From Hyphomicrobiales bacterium (GTDB taxonomy: Bacteria; Pseudomonadota; Alphaproteobacteria; Rhizobiales; Rhizobiaceae), in assembly GCA_900468065.1 (NCBI GenBank), contig UBTA01000082.1, positions 1 to 64,000 of the forward strand: 64,000 nucleotides of DNA, given 5' to 3'. The notes beneath the pieces were generated by a model. The model searched no databases and was not told the origin of the DNA. It saw only the letters and a list, made by a program, of their open reading frames with translations. Position numbers and translations under genes: made by a program. Positions 1-10,133 of the stretch are shown piece by piece; within the stretch, counting starts at the first letter, position 1, and each line of letters opens with the position of its first letter.

Positions 1-217
1 TAAGGCCAGATTGAAAACCGAAGACTCTCCTGAAAACTGGAGGGAAGATGGGTCTCAGGTCAAGACTACTCCCAGTGCTATCACAAGGACTTCCGATATT
101 CGCCTTCACATCACAAGAAGGCCGTCACCGTAGGATAGTCCGAGGACTCAGAAACAGCGATAAAAGCGCTCGAAAGCGCGCAGGCTACGCTGTAGCGCGC
201 CCGGGCTAGTGCTCATT
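1..217. other. Left-edge intergenic stretch
   Basis: No coding frame with recognisable protein character is seen. Short GC-rich inverted repeats around 150-205 lie downstream of the minus-strand methyltransferase and might help end its transcript, but there is no clear stem plus T-run. Confidence 0.3.
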
Positions 218-1138
218 TTATTCGGTCGGCACCGTCACGAGCTTAAGAATCTCGAAATTCCGGTTCGCGCGAAGGTCCGACGCGCTAACATCGGTCAGGT
301 CTTCGCTAAGCGGGATCAGGAAAAGTTGATCAGGGATCGCTCCATCTACCCAAGCAACCTCGTGAGAGCCGCGGAATAGGATAGGGCCCCGCCGATCAAG
401 GAACTTCTCCGACTTGAGCATAGCGTACGTGGTTGGGGCCGACAGTTCGATCTTCTTGTAAACTGCTGTGTCCTGCGCACCAAGAATGTCGTTCGACTGA
501 ACATGGTATTCGCGCTTGAAACCAGGGGATACGATATCGAGAGAGCCGATCGTCTGGGCGATGCCATAGGCGTTCGAGCCCTCTTGGTGATTGCCCGCTT
601 CGACAATCGGCTGGTCGTTGATCGCGCGAATGATCGTGGATTCACGACCGTAGTAGTTGCGGAAGTGATAGGTGCCCGCAAACGTCAGAAGCATACGGCC
701 GCCAGGACGGAGGATTCGGCGCAGTTCCTTGATCCAGTAGAACTGCAGATCAAGGCTCAGATGCGTGATCACCGAGCCCGCATAGACGAAGTCAAACGAG
801 TTGGGTTCGTACGGCAGTACCGGCTCGATGTCACAAAGAATGAAGCGATCCGGGGAAATGTTTTCCTTACACCAAGTCAAGGCAACGGGGTCGATGTCGC
901 ATCCGTGGGCGTCGTAGCCATGAGCGAGGGCATGGCGGATCATACGGCCACAGCCGCAACCCCATTCCAGCACGCGACCTTGCATAGGCGCTCCAGCGTA
1001 TTCGAACGCCGTTCTGACCTTTTCAAACGACTGGGCGCCGCGAGCCAGAAAACGCTCGTCATCTGCCCAGGCAACCGACAGGCGCATGAGATTGGCGGGC
1101 GGCATCGGGAAGAGCTCGGATGTATTACCTGAGTACAT
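218..1138 (-). CDS. Class I SAM-dependent methyltransferase
   Basis: A 306-residue protein with a Rossmann-fold methyltransferase core. Motif I is VLEWGCGCGR at residues 56-65, followed by an acidic strand end (HGCDIDP) and a motif IV/post-IV region (FDFVYAGSVITHL, then LRPGGRMLL). These are typical of Methyltransf_11/25 enzymes. The substrate cannot be read from the sequence. The ATG at 1138 is preceded by a GAGGAA ribosome-binding site. It lies on the same strand as an AlgJ-like acetyltransferase, an ABC-2 permease, another acetyltransferase and a second methyltransferase, so methylation of a surface glycan or its precursor is a reasonable inference. No signal peptide is seen, so it should act in the cytoplasm. 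Confidence 0.85.
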   Translation of the reverse strand: MYSGNTSELFPMPPANLMRLSVAWADDERFLARGAQSFEKVRTAFEYAGAPMQGRVLEWGCGCGRMIRHALAHGYDAHGCDIDPVALTWCKENISPDRFILCDIEPVLPYEPNSFDFVYAGSVITHLSLDLQFYWIKELRRILRPGGRMLLTFAGTYHFRNYYGRESTIIRAINDQPIVEAGNHQEGSNAYGIAQTIGSLDIVSPGFKREYHVQSNDILGAQDTAVYKKIELSAPTTYAMLKSEKFLDRRGPILFRGSHEVAWVDGAIPDQLFLIPLSEDLTDVSASDLRANRNFEILKLVTVPTE

Positions 1139-1358
1139 TAATATTCCTCGTTGTGGGGCCTAGCGGTGGAATCAGCGGCATCGACCATTATCGCCGCGTC
1201 CTCCGCAGTATCGGTTAGGAATCTGAACGTCGGTCTCCGGTTAAGATTACGGCTTAACACAACCTGTCTCGCATCCACAACTGCGTAAACGATCAATCTC
1301 TCGCCTTGGGAGGCGATATAGCTCGCCCTGTGTTGGTAGTAGCGTTGGCTCGGTGCGA

Positions 1359-2267
1359 CTAATCGGCTGATTGTCCCCAGCGCAGGCCCAGATATTTTGG
1401 CTGCGCTTCAACAATTTTCTGGCGTTCAGCAATCGCGACCTGAGCGATCTTCTCCTTGATCGTATGAGTGAAGGAGAATTGATCTGGGGACGCGGGACCG
1501 CGAGTTAGAAAACGCTCCGCCACCTCGCACAGAACAATCGAAGGCTTCTCTTCTTCCAATATCTCGATTGAAGGTGTGGTGGTATGAACATAAACGAGCC
1601 GCTGGAAAACTCGCGATAAAACCTTCGTCATGCTGAGGCCGAACGAGTCGCCGAAGACAAGGCACTTCTCTTTCAAGGCGGCACCATCGTTCTCGAATAT
1701 CCAGATCCTGCCGTGATTGTGGATCTGGTTGTTGAGGACGCAAAAATCACTGTACTTCGCGCCTTTGATCATAACAGTTGGAGAGGACGCATTAGGGTTT
1801 ACCTTGTTCCCTAGATCCCCGATTAGATCGACACGCGAGAAATCCAGGCAGAGACCTTCTATGTCTATTCCCATAGACAGTAGCTGATGCTTGACGGCTA
1901 TTAGAGCACCGAAGTCGTTCCAGTGGGTATCTGTTTTTGGATAGGTATAAAATGGGTTGTCGATCTGCAGAAGATCGGCTGGATAGATCACGTCTGGGAA
2001 ACGCTTAAGGAAATCATCCACCGGACGGTTGAGGCCACGTTCGAATGGATAGAAATTATGATAAATCGACTCCTTGCTAGGCGCGATCATGAATGTGTAC
2101 TGGAATCGACGCTCTCGAGCTTGGCCGTCCAACCAAGTGAAGTATGCTGCCCAGTCAGACTGGGCCTGCTCCGACAGCCTAACCTCGCCAGTAAACTGGC
2201 GGACACTCCCATTCGAGTCGTCTCCAAGAAATAGCCAACCGTCCGCCCCTTCGACAGTAAATGCCAC
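1359..2267 (-). CDS. AlgJ/AlgX-like SGNH O-acetyltransferase domain protein
   Basis: A 302-residue protein resembling the catalytic domain of AlgX/AlgJ polysaccharide O-acetyltransferases. The family Asp-His pair appears as KTDTHWNDFG (D113, H115), and the SGNH serine block appears as LVFGDSFG (S208). In AlgX these residues form the Ser-His-Asp triad that moves acetyl groups to exported polymer. No signal peptide is evident at the chosen start, which is odd for an enzyme family that normally works in the periplasm. The start is GTG at 2267 with a GGAG site seven bases upstream; an ATG two bases further up is in another frame. The neighbours are methyltransferases and a glycan exporter permease, which fits a polysaccharide-modification locus. 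Family call is firm, polymer unknown. Confidence 0.75.
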   Translation of the reverse strand: MAFTVEGADGWLFLGDDSNGSVRQFTGEVRLSEQAQSDWAAYFTWLDGQARERRFQYTFMIAPSKESIYHNFYPFERGLNRPVDDFLKRFPDVIYPADLLQIDNPFYTYPKTDTHWNDFGALIAVKHQLLSMGIDIEGLCLDFSRVDLIGDLGNKVNPNASSPTVMIKGAKYSDFCVLNNQIHNHGRIWIFENDGAALKEKCLVFGDSFGLSMTKVLSRVFQRLVYVHTTTPSIEILEEEKPSIVLCEVAERFLTRGPASPDQFSFTHTIKEKIAQVAIAERQKIVEAQPKYLGLRWGQSAD

Positions 2268-2280
2268 ATCGCACTCCTAG

Positions 2281-2650
2281 CAAAAATTGTGTTTCCAGAG
2301 GTACCCCCTAATTGCCTGCATGGCGGCCTTTCGAACTAGACAAAAAACGTCTCCTGAATAGTAGGAGCAATTTCCCGAATAGAGGCCTTCGCTGTATCGC
2401 ACTCTCGGGAAGCAAACGGCTTCGTTAAAGTGGCGCATATTGCGAATATTAGCCTGCCATCAAAGTACTCATATTTTAACGTACGACCCTCCGTCCAGGA
2501 GGGATGGACTAGCACGTCTGTATCTACCCATCAACACAGGTTACCGTCAATGTATCGCGCCTGTGCTTCGCGCCGCGATTATCCGTCATCTGGAAGATGC
2601 GTTGGCGATAGAGACCGCGCTTGGATGTGAAAAAGGGCGACTCGACCGCC
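2281..2650. other. Gene-free stretch
   Basis: Short open frames occur here but none resembles a known protein. It separates the AlgJ-like gene from the ABC-2 permease. No repeat or terminator was recognised. Confidence 0.3.
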
Positions 2651-3451
2651 CTAGCCGCCGCGTATTTGCCGCCTGAAAGCTCGCTCAAGCCCAAGTCCAA
2701 GCATCATGCAAGTCAACGAGAAGCCCCAGATATATTCCTTGCTGAGCAGGTTTGATTCGTAGCCTGGATAGTAAGCGGAACGCATCCACTCCACGCACTG
2801 TACTACCGGGCTATAGCTGAGCGGGACACGAATCTGCTCGGGCAGATTCGATAGTACAAACATCGTTCCCGAGGATGCATATACCACTATCATGAACAGG
2901 CCATATACGGTCGAGAATATCGGAAACATCGCTGTGATCGTCCCCGCTAGAGTGCCGGCGCTAACAGCCAGAAATAGCACCGAAATGTAGGCTTCAACGG
3001 CTGACACCAGATCGAAGGGCGACGGGTCGTCGCCGGTCGCCAGCAAGAAGGAGACAATGAATACCAGCGTGAGGAATGCGGCGGAGACCTCAAGCAAGGC
3101 GCGACCGTGCAAGATGTCCATCGGATTCACGACTGGAAATGCCATCATCGGTGTATTGAGCACAACCGACAGAGCCATGAACCGAGAAACGTACATAAAC
3201 GCGAGGGTTGGTACCAAGCCTGTTCCAAAAAAGACATTGAGGCTCTCGCCGTAAGGAACGCTGCGGCCCATGACGTTCGAAATAGCCAGCAGGACCAGCA
3301 TATGAATGAGCGGCCAGAGGGGAACGACCAGAAATCCTAGTCCGTGGTTGAAGAAGCGCGTCCGCATATCGCGGAGAATGACGGCCATCATCACGTTCTT
3401 TTTCTGCACGAACGCGTTCTTGATTGAGCCTCTTGGGCTTCTTTTCGACAT
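2651..3451 (-). CDS. ABC-2 type transporter permease (polysaccharide export, KpsM/Wzm-like)
   Basis: A membrane protein of about 266 residues with six hydrophobic segments and the ABC2_membrane layout of capsule and O-antigen exporters. It has an N-terminal amphipathic region (AVILRDMRTRFF), then TM helices, a loop (NPMDILHGRALLEV) and a C-terminal pair around PVVQCVEWMRSAYYPGY, a pattern typical of KpsM/RkpT permeases. The start is placed at the Met at 3451; an upstream Met at 3496 would add a basic leader. The partner ATPase (KpsT/Wzt) is not found beside it, so either it lies outside the window or this exporter is a remnant. It probably moved a capsular or K-antigen type glycan across the inner membrane. 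Confidence 0.8.
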   Translation of the reverse strand: MSKRSPRGSIKNAFVQKKNVMMAVILRDMRTRFFNHGLGFLVVPLWPLIHMLVLLAISNVMGRSVPYGESLNVFFGTGLVPTLAFMYVSRFMALSVVLNTPMMAFPVVNPMDILHGRALLEVSAAFLTLVFIVSFLLATGDDPSPFDLVSAVEAYISVLFLAVSAGTLAGTITAMFPIFSTVYGLFMIVVYASSGTMFVLSNLPEQIRVPLSYSPVVQCVEWMRSAYYPGYESNLLSKEYIWGFSLTCMMLGLGLERAFRRQIRGG

Positions 3452-3793
3452 CTGATCGCATAACCTTTTTGGTCTCGGCCGCCAGCGCCTTACCACGAAC
3501 TTGTTATTAACAACAAGATGAACTCATCGGCGCAGCCCCAGCTGGCCCTTTCAAGCAGCCTATGGATTGAGTTCGCGGAGCAAAATTAGTGACTGGGTCC
3601 CGATCGAGGCCTGAGAAAAATAGAAAACACCTTGTCTTGACAGTTGAGTTGGCACCCTGCCCGGTTTCCTCCGTCTAGAACCAAGGTTATTTGGGCTTTG
3701 TTTGTCGCAAGAGGATTATCATCCAATTCTATCTGTCAACTTCCTGCTCGCTCAATTGATGGCGTAATCGAAGCTTTTCGATCAAACCCAGGA

Positions 3794-4429
3794 TCAGGGT
3801 TCACTGTTTGAATCCGATGCTTCGTTCTTTGGAGCCCTACGGTAGTGGATGATCAAATCAGAAAGGCTCTTTTCGTCGGGACATGCGCTCAATTCCGAAG
3901 CCAATTTCCTTATTTCTTCGATGGGTAAATCCCACCATCTCAGTATAAGTAACTTCTCGATTATGGATGAGTCGAATCGATAGCGAATCAAAACTGCTGG
4001 GTTTCCGCCCACTATCGAATAAGGAGCGACATTCTTGACAACGTGAGAGTTGGCCGCGACGACCGCACCGTCTCCGATCGCCACGCCAGACATTATGGTC
4101 GTTCCGTCACCGATCCAGACATCATTTCCCACAATGACGTCACCGCGGGATGTCGGTAGGCCTTCTACTTTCTCGCTTCCTAGCTGATCAGTGAATACGT
4201 GTCCAAAAGGGAACGTAGATACCCAATCTGTCCGATGATTTCCCCCAAGGAAAATCGTCACATCTTTTGCGATTGAACAAAAGCGACCGATAGAGAGCGT
4301 CGCGCCTTCACCCCACTGCATTATCTTGAAGTTGTGCATTCCATACGAAAAGCAACCGACAAATAAACGGCTCTTTCCAAGGGCTTCAGAATAGTCGCGT
4401 GTAGAATTTCGCCCGTCGAACACTCCCAC
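3794..4429 (-). CDS. CatB-type hexapeptide-repeat O-acetyltransferase
   Basis: A 211-residue left-handed beta-helix acetyltransferase of the CatB/Vat (xenobiotic or sugar acetyltransferase) family. Hexapeptide repeats run through SIGRFCSIAKDVTIFLGGNH and then IVGNDVWIGDGTTIMSGVAIGDGAVV, and the family closing block SIVGGNPAVLIRYRF follows. The LGGNHRTDW loop with its histidine matches the catalytic region of CatB enzymes. These transfer acetyl from acetyl-CoA to a sugar hydroxyl or an antibiotic. Here the glycan-related neighbours favour sugar acetylation. The start used is GTG at 4429. Frames just upstream (4430-4590, minus) read like protein, so the N-terminus or an upstream gene may be broken. 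Confidence 0.75.
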   Translation of the reverse strand: MGVFDGRNSTRDYSEALGKSRLFVGCFSYGMHNFKIMQWGEGATLSIGRFCSIAKDVTIFLGGNHRTDWVSTFPFGHVFTDQLGSEKVEGLPTSRGDVIVGNDVWIGDGTTIMSGVAIGDGAVVAANSHVVKNVAPYSIVGGNPAVLIRYRFDSSIIEKLLILRWWDLPIEEIRKLASELSACPDEKSLSDLIIHYRRAPKNEASDSNSEP

Positions 4430-5033
4430 CTCAGCGTTCCGTCGAGGATCGCAGCGATGTCGCGTACCACATCTCTTTTGAACTCAACAAGAGACGCGCA
4501 ATCTTCGACGAGCCGCAACTCGTTATAGATTGGATTGGTTCGTCCCTTCCAGCCCACGGATCGCAACTCGAGTCTGTAACGTTCTTCCGGCCCCTATCCC
4601 CGACCTGAACTTTCTGGGAAATATTCGCGACTATTGTGCCAAATCTAGCTCCCTCGATGCCGCGACTAGTCATAAAAGTACCTTACGGGTGAAAATGGTG
4701 CTTCAAACCGCTTAGCACGCCCCCTCCCTAATTCGCAACCAAGGTCAGATTGATTCGGCTATTAACCTCGGGGCCATTGTAGCGAATCTGACAATGTTCT
4801 TCGCATATTCGAGGCGCGCACCTTTTTGTGGCGGCCCCACGCGAGCACGGATCGGTCCTAGGGACGCTCTCGTACTCGGCATCAGCAACCAAAGGCCGAG
4901 TCGATTGAAGGACAATACTCGTTAGAATAGAGGTGGTGAAGGCGATTTCATCCTTTGAACTTCAGAGACGGCCGGGGTGTTGTTTGGCGTCGGACATATT
5001 GCCAATCAAGCGATTCGTCTGCATGATCTTGAG
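4430..5033. other. Intergenic stretch with a coding-like patch
   Basis: On the minus strand between about 4590 and 4430 one frame, opening after a TAG, encodes a stretch that looks like real protein (it includes LVEDCASLVEFKRDVVRDI) but then runs into the acetyltransferase in the wrong frame. It may be the end of a lost gene. The rest holds nothing recognisable. Confidence 0.3.
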
Positions 5034-5243
5034 ATGCAGCACGTCTTGAGAAAAATATTAAATATACTTATGTTCGGATCGACTGCGTCGGAGGAGTTAC
5101 CGTCTTTAAGTGAAGAGCAGAAATTTCAGCTAAATGAGTTTCAGCTGGGCCTTATGTCGGAAGCCGATTGGCGAGATCTGCTTGATCGCGATCCCAATTT
5201 GTCGGCGCATTTCAGGTTTAATGATCCACGCTCAAGCACGTGA
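5034..5243 (+). CDS. Small hypothetical protein
   Basis: A 69-residue frame starting at ATG 5034 (an upstream GTG at 4977 would give 88 residues). It has a short hydrophobic N-terminus and a mixed, acidic C-terminal half (LSEEQKFQLNEFQ, SEADWRDLLDRDP) that reads like folded protein rather than noise. No family is recognised. It stands alone on the plus strand among minus-strand polysaccharide genes. Reality is uncertain. Confidence 0.3.
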   Translation: MQHVLRKILNILMFGSTASEELPSLSEEQKFQLNEFQLGLMSEADWRDLLDRDPNLSAHFRFNDPRSST

Positions 5244-5309
5244 GGCCGTTGTAAGCTTGGATCAAACGATTTCTTCTCACCAACGACCGAGCGTCGGATC
5301 GGGCGCTAT

Positions 5310-5969
5310 CTAGGGCTTATGACCTGTTGCCTTTACCAGTGCGTAGGACGGGAATTCTCGGTTCCAGCTGTCCAGCATTCCATAAGGCACGATGTTTTCG
5401 GGCGGGATGATCAGGCATTGCTCGCTATATTCTGCTGCATCGACAATTAGCCCCGCATCCTCGAAGATTAGGCGGAGGGCCTCTTTGCTGAACCGGAAGA
5501 AATCGTTGGGGTGCCCGTGGATCGGATAGCATTGATGCGTCACTATGAAGAAAGAACCGCCGGACGCCAAAATCCGCGCGACTTCCTTGGCTGCGATCCA
5601 CGGCCGTTCCAGGTGCTCGAACACGGCGTCCGCAATGAAGCACTCAAATCGGCCCGTCCATTCTGCCCGAAGGTTGTGAATGTCGCCGATCATATCGACG
5701 TCAACGCCATCCCGTATATCGAGACGAACGTAGTTATCATGCGCGACCCACGGGAAGACATCCCTCTTGTGCGTTTCTCGATCCGGCGCTGTTCGGCGCG
5801 TTCCAACCTCAAGCACCGATTTTGGACGTTGTTTAAGAATGCCTTCTCTAAAGACCTGGCCGACATTTACGTCCGGAGTGTAGGCGTCAGGCACGAGCAT
5901 GGGCCTCTCCACTTTAGCGAGAGAAGGCTGGGGGCGGCGTAGTATATTGAATGGCATTGGATGCTCCAT
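5310..5969 (-). CDS. SAM-dependent methyltransferase-like protein
   Basis: A 219-residue protein with a Methyltransf_11-type fold. A motif I strand VLEVGTRRT lacks the usual GxG loop, but the later signatures are present: YVRLDIRDGVDVDMIGDIHNL (acidic strand 2), FECFIADAVFEHL (motif IV) and ILASGGSFFIVTHQCYPIHG. Proteins of this form are common in rhizobial polysaccharide and rhamnan clusters. The unusual loop leaves it open whether it still binds SAM in the normal way. An alternative start lies four codons downstream (MPFNILRR). It is separated from the other glycan genes only by a small plus-strand frame. Confidence 0.7.
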   Translation of the reverse strand: MEHPMPFNILRRPQPSLAKVERPMLVPDAYTPDVNVGQVFREGILKQRPKSVLEVGTRRTAPDRETHKRDVFPWVAHDNYVRLDIRDGVDVDMIGDIHNLRAEWTGRFECFIADAVFEHLERPWIAAKEVARILASGGSFFIVTHQCYPIHGHPNDFFRFSKEALRLIFEDAGLIVDAAEYSEQCLIIPPENIVPYGMLDSWNREFPSYALVKATGHKP

Positions 5970-6195
5970 TTGCGCAAAAAACTATAGTCACCACTCTGAG
6001 CATGGGGCAACAGGGGTTTCGCGTTCGTTCTAATTCACGGCGAACCATCAAAAAAGCGAGCCGCTGCGGTCTTCACCGTTGAACTCACCGCGGGCACCAA
6101 ACACCACTGACAAATAAAGTACAACACCCGGCCGCCTGCGAGCGTGGGCGTCTAACTAGTTTTTTGGTAGAGGCCCGGCGGTGATTTGAGGAAGG

Positions 6196-7216
6196 GTGAT
6201 CTCTTCAGATGTCCATCTGGAGGATCATGTTGGTCGTGATATTCCGCTGCGGATGATCCGACAGATTGTGAACGACGCGTTCATTTTGCTTGAACGGGTG
6301 TTTGCGGCGCTCTATTCGCCGATGGGAGGGCCAACGATCGCGCCTGAGAAGCTTTTGCGCGCCATGCTTTTGCAAGCCTTCTATTCGATCCGCCTGAGCG
6401 GCTTTTTAATGGAGCGGCTGGAATACGACCTTCTGTTCTGCTGGTTTGTGGGCTTTGGCATTGACGATCCAGCTTGAGACCACTTGGCGTTTTCGAAAAA
6501 ACGCGACCGGCTGCTGGAAGGCCACATCGCCGCGAAGTTCCTGGGTGCGATCCTTTCGCGGCCCAACGGACCACTTTCTGTCGATGGCACGCTGACCGAA
6601 GCCTGGGCGTCGATGAAGAGCTTCACGCCGAAGGACGGCTCGGGCGAACCTCCATCGGGATGGCGGCGGTCGGAATGTGGAAGCAGGCTTCATGGCGAAA
6701 GGCGTTCCAACGATACGCATGCTTCAACGACCGACCCGGATGCAAGGCTTCATAAGAAAGGCAAAAACAAGGAAGCCAAGCTCTGCTTCATTGACCGTGG
6801 GCTAATGGAGAACAGCCATGGCCTACTCGTCGATACATGCGTGACGGAGGCCAGAAGATATGCCGAACGGGTCGTGGTGCTTACCATGATCGGCCCCTTC
6901 GCAGAGCGGCCACAAGCGATCTCGCCGGGTGCCGAGAAGGCTATGACACAAAAGACGTCGTCAAAGATTTGCGGTCGATGAAGGTGCCCCCCGTTGGCGC
7001 GAACATCAACGACCGCCGTTCGGCCAATGCTGGACGCACGACGCGCCATTGTGGCTGTAAGGTCAGCTTGCGTATCGGCAAGCGCATCGAGGAGGCATTC
7101 GGCTGGAGCAAGACTGTCGTAGGGCGGGACAAGAGGAAGTTCCGTGGCCGCGCCGCGTCGAATGGGCTTCACGTTCGCGGCCCCGCCTACGATTTAGCGC
7201 GGTGCCGAAACTGATG
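6196..7216 (+). pseudogene. Degenerate IS5-family transposase
   Basis: Successive frames encode pieces of one IS5-type DDE transposase. The N-terminal part is at 6196-6476 (PTIAPEKLLRAMLLQAFYSI). A middle part at about 6480-6660 includes SVDGTLTEAWASMKSF. This is followed by RSNDTHASTTDPDARLHKKG and the C-terminal RIGKRIEEAFGWSKTVVG, ending near a VPKLMA-like tail. At least one stop (about 6476) and several frameshifts separate them, so the element cannot make an active enzyme. Inverted repeats were not delimited with confidence. It marks the border between the polysaccharide remnant and the stress island. Confidence 0.8.
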
Positions 7217-7920
7217 GCGGTGTTGCAACGAGCGCGGCGTCAAACTGCCGCCTGATTGGTCGCTAACGGATCGTCGGCCGATCTAGGATCTGGATTATCT
7301 CGACCTGGTCGAGCCGGCCACAATCACCATCGGGTCAACGGTCATGGCGAGATCGCCTTCGGCGCGATGCAAGCGCCTTTCAATCTGGGATATAACCAGT
7401 CCATGGTCTTTTCCAGATGGTCTAGATTTGACGAAATGGAAGAGGTTTCGGGCGAACGTCATGCCGAAATGCTCGGCGCGAACCACATTACGTTCGCATA
7501 CCACAACGGCGATGAGGCCATCCTGAAGGCAAAACCGGACACACAGCCTGCCAGGAAGTGTGGACATGCTTTTTGACACAATGGCGGGCGGATCAACGCT
7601 TGGATGCGGGTGAGATTCAAAACCTGAAAGACTGGGTTGAGAAAGCACCAGGGCGTCGGGTCACCGCATTTAAGCAATTGAAGCGCACGAAGATCCTCGG
7701 CGTTGGCATCAGCGAACCAATCGCGCTCGCTGGCCTGACGATAGCCTTATAACTCAGACGAGACAGCAGCTATTTTTTCCTTTGTCGATGCCCAATATCC
7801 AATGATCATGGCCAGCTTCTCGTCATTCAATTAACAGACAGCGTAATCATGTCCTCCGAGGGACCGGCCATGCCATAACCAACATTCAGACCAAGGTTAA
7901 GCGCGGAATTGGGTCTCGAT
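7217..7920. other. Decayed sequence between IS remnant and katE
   Basis: Several short open frames occur (for example 7256-7576 and 7558-7752 on the plus strand), but none gives a recognisable protein. The stretch probably holds further decayed mobile-element or gene remains. Confidence 0.3.
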
Positions 7921-7945
7921 GGAACAAAAGGCTGCTTAGGAGATT
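7921..7945 (+). promoter_or_regulatory. Possible weak sigma EcfG promoter of katE
   Basis: GGAAC at 7921-7925, sixteen bases, then GATT ending at 7945. The -35 element is perfect, but the -10 matches the general-stress consensus cGTT only in TT. It ends 34 bases before the katE start. It would fit other stress promoters in this island, but on its own it is weak. Confidence 0.35.
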
Positions 7946-7979
7946 GTGACCGCTCTATCCCCAGCACCGGAGATCTTTC

Positions 7980-10097
7980 ATGGCCAAGAAGTCAATACGG
8001 ACATCGCCTGCCAACGTCGCGACCATTCACGACCAGAAACTGCATCGAGGTGAAGGGGGCGAACTTCACCAATTTGCCGAAGACGGCGCGTCAGTCATGA
8101 CGACTGCCCAGGGCGGACCTGTCGCTGATGATCAGAATTCCCTGCGCGTGGGCGCTCGAGGCCCTCTGGTGGTGGATGACTTTCACTTCCGTGAAAAAAT
8201 CTTTCATTTTGACCATGAGCGTATTCCGGAGCGTGTGGTCCATGCACGGGGTTATGCGGCGCACGGGTTCTTTGAAACCTACGAATCCATGGCCGCTTAC
8301 ACGCGCGCCGATCTTTTCCAACGCTCCGGCGAACGCACTCCCGTCTTCGTGCGGTTTTCAACCGTTGCCGGCAGCAAGGGGTCGGCCGACCTTGCGCGCG
8401 ATGTCCGTGGTTTTGCGGTGAAGATGTACACCAAGGAAGGCAACTGGGATCTGGTCGGCAACAATATCCCGGTCTTTTTCATTCAAGATGCTATCAAATT
8501 TCCTGATCTCATCCACGCCGCCAAGCCTGAACCCGACCGGGCGTTTCCCCAAGCCCAGACGGCCCACGATACTTTCTGGGACTTCATCAGTCTGACGCCC
8601 GAGAGTATGAACATGGTCATGTGGATCATGTCGGATCGCACCATTCCGCGGTCGTTCCGGTTTATGGAGGGCTTCGGCGTCCATACGTTCAGGTTTATCA
8701 ACGCGAAGGATGAGTCAACCTTTGTTAAGTTCCACTGGAAGCCCAAGCTCGGGCTGCAGTCGGTCGCGTGGAATGAGGCCGTCAAGATCAACGGCGCCGA
8801 CCCGGATTTTCACCGCCGTGATCTCTGGCAGTCGATTCAGTCTGGTAATTTTCCGGAATGGGAGTTGCAGGTTCAACTTTTTGACCAGGAATTCGCCGAC
8901 AGCTTCGATTTTGACGTACTCGACCCAACCAAGATCATTCCGGAGGAAATTCTGCCGCCGCAGCCGATCGGCCGTCTGGTCCTTGACCGGATGCCTGACA
9001 ATTTCTTTGCCGAGACCGAGCAAGTTGCCTTCATGACGCAGAACGTGCCACCTGGTATCGACTTCAGCAATGATCCGCTATTGCAGGGCCGGAACTTCTC
9101 CTATCTCGATACCCAGTTAAAGCGCCTGGGTGGTCCCAACTTCACCCACCTGCCGATCAACGCCCCGAAGTGTCCGTTTGCGAACTTCCAACAGGATGGC
9201 CACATGGCGATGCGCAATCCGACCGGCCGCGCCAATTACCAGCCGAATTCGCTTGGCGAGGGCCCAAGGGAAACGCCTGTTCAGGGATACCGCCATTTCC
9301 CGTCTGAAGAACAAGGTCCCAAAGTCCGCCTGAGGCCCGAGAGCTTTGCCGACCACTACAGCCAGGCCCGGCAGTTTTTCATCAGTCAATCACCGCCTGA
9401 GCAACGGCATATCGCTGCCGCTCTCATTTTCGAATTATCGAAAGTGGAGACGCCGGTTATCCGTGAACGGATGGTCTCTCACCTAATGAATATCGACGAA
9501 GCGCTTGCAAGCAAGGTTGCCCATGCGCTCGCGTTCAAATCGATGCCGAAGCCTGCGGATGCTGCTATGCCAACACGCCAGGATCTGCCACCGTCACCGG
9601 CGCTTAGCATCGCCGAGCGTGGCCCGAAGCGGTTCGAGGGACGAAAGCTTGGTATTCTCGTGACCGATGGTGCAGACGTTCAAATCTTCAAGGCGTTGCT
9701 CGACAGTGTGAAGAAGGAGAAGGCCGCCTTTGAAGTCATCGCGCCTAAGATTGGCGGCGTGACGATGTCGGATGGAAGCTGGGTGGAAGCTCATCAGATG
9801 ATCGATGGTGGCCCGTCGGTCCTTTACGACGCAGTCACTCTCGTCGTTTCCGCCGATGGCGTTGACGACCTCCTCAACGAAGCCACGGCACGGGACTTCG
9901 TCGCAGACGCATTCACGCACTGCAAATACATCGGTTACGTGGCTGAAGCGGTACCACTTTTGGCGAAGGTTGGAATTGCAGACGACCTTGACGAGGGCGT
10001 GGTCGAGCTGAAGGACAAAGCGAGTGTAGCGACGTTCTTTCAAGAAGTCGGCAAACTCCGCGTCTGGGCCCGGGAACCCTCCGTCAAGCTCAACTGA
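7980..10097 (+). CDS. katE: Large-subunit catalase (HPII/KatE type)
   Basis: A 705-residue monofunctional haem catalase that turns hydrogen peroxide into water and oxygen. The distal histidine lies in [11 protein letters not shown] (H88), the active-site asparagine in [11 protein letters not shown] (N161), and the haem-ligand tyrosine in RNFSYLDTQ (R371, Y375). After the catalase core, a flavodoxin/DJ-1-like domain (from about residue 560, [20 protein letters not shown]) marks it as the clade 2 large form. It is cytoplasmic. The length matches the family. A hairpin follows the stop, and a weak general-stress promoter-like site precedes the start. An internal Met at residue 40 is an alternative start. 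It is the clearest stress-defence gene in the window. Confidence 0.96.
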   Translation: MAKKSIRTSPANVATIHDQKLHRGEGGELHQFAEDGASVMTTAQGGPVADDQNSLRVGARGPLVVDDFHFREKIFHFDHERIPERVVHARGYAAHGFFETYESMAAYTRADLFQRSGERTPVFVRFSTVAGSKGSADLARDVRGFAVKMYTKEGNWDLVGNNIPVFFIQDAIKFPDLIHAAKPEPDRAFPQAQTAHDTFWDFISLTPESMNMVMWIMSDRTIPRSFRFMEGFGVHTFRFINAKDESTFVKFHWKPKLGLQSVAWNEAVKINGADPDFHRRDLWQSIQSGNFPEWELQVQLFDQEFADSFDFDVLDPTKIIPEEILPPQPIGRLVLDRMPDNFFAETEQVAFMTQNVPPGIDFSNDPLLQGRNFSYLDTQLKRLGGPNFTHLPINAPKCPFANFQQDGHMAMRNPTGRANYQPNSLGEGPRETPVQGYRHFPSEEQGPKVRLRPESFADHYSQARQFFISQSPPEQRHIAAALIFELSKVETPVIRERMVSHLMNIDEALASKVAHALAFKSMPKPADAAMPTRQDLPPSPALSIAERGPKRFEGRKLGILVTDGADVQIFKALLDSVKKEKAAFEVIAPKIGGVTMSDGSWVEAHQMIDGGPSVLYDAVTLVVSADGVDDLLNEATARDFVADAFTHCKYIGYVAEAVPLLAKVGIADDLDEGVVELKDKASVATFFQEVGKLRVWAREPSVKLN

Positions 10098-10105
10098 CGA
10101 CGAAA

Positions 10106-10133
10106 CTGGGTGGGGCATCGCAGTCCCGCCCAG
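10106..10133 (+). terminator. Hairpin after katE
   Basis: CTGGGTGGG at 10106-10114 pairs with CCCGCCCAG at 10125-10133 (one G-T pair), ten bases downstream of the katE stop. There is no T-run, so intrinsic termination is uncertain. Confidence 0.4.

Noticed and set aside
346-1132. Open frames on both strands overlapping the first methyltransferase
   Set aside because: They have no protein-like motifs and are out-of-frame shadows of a clear methyltransferase gene.
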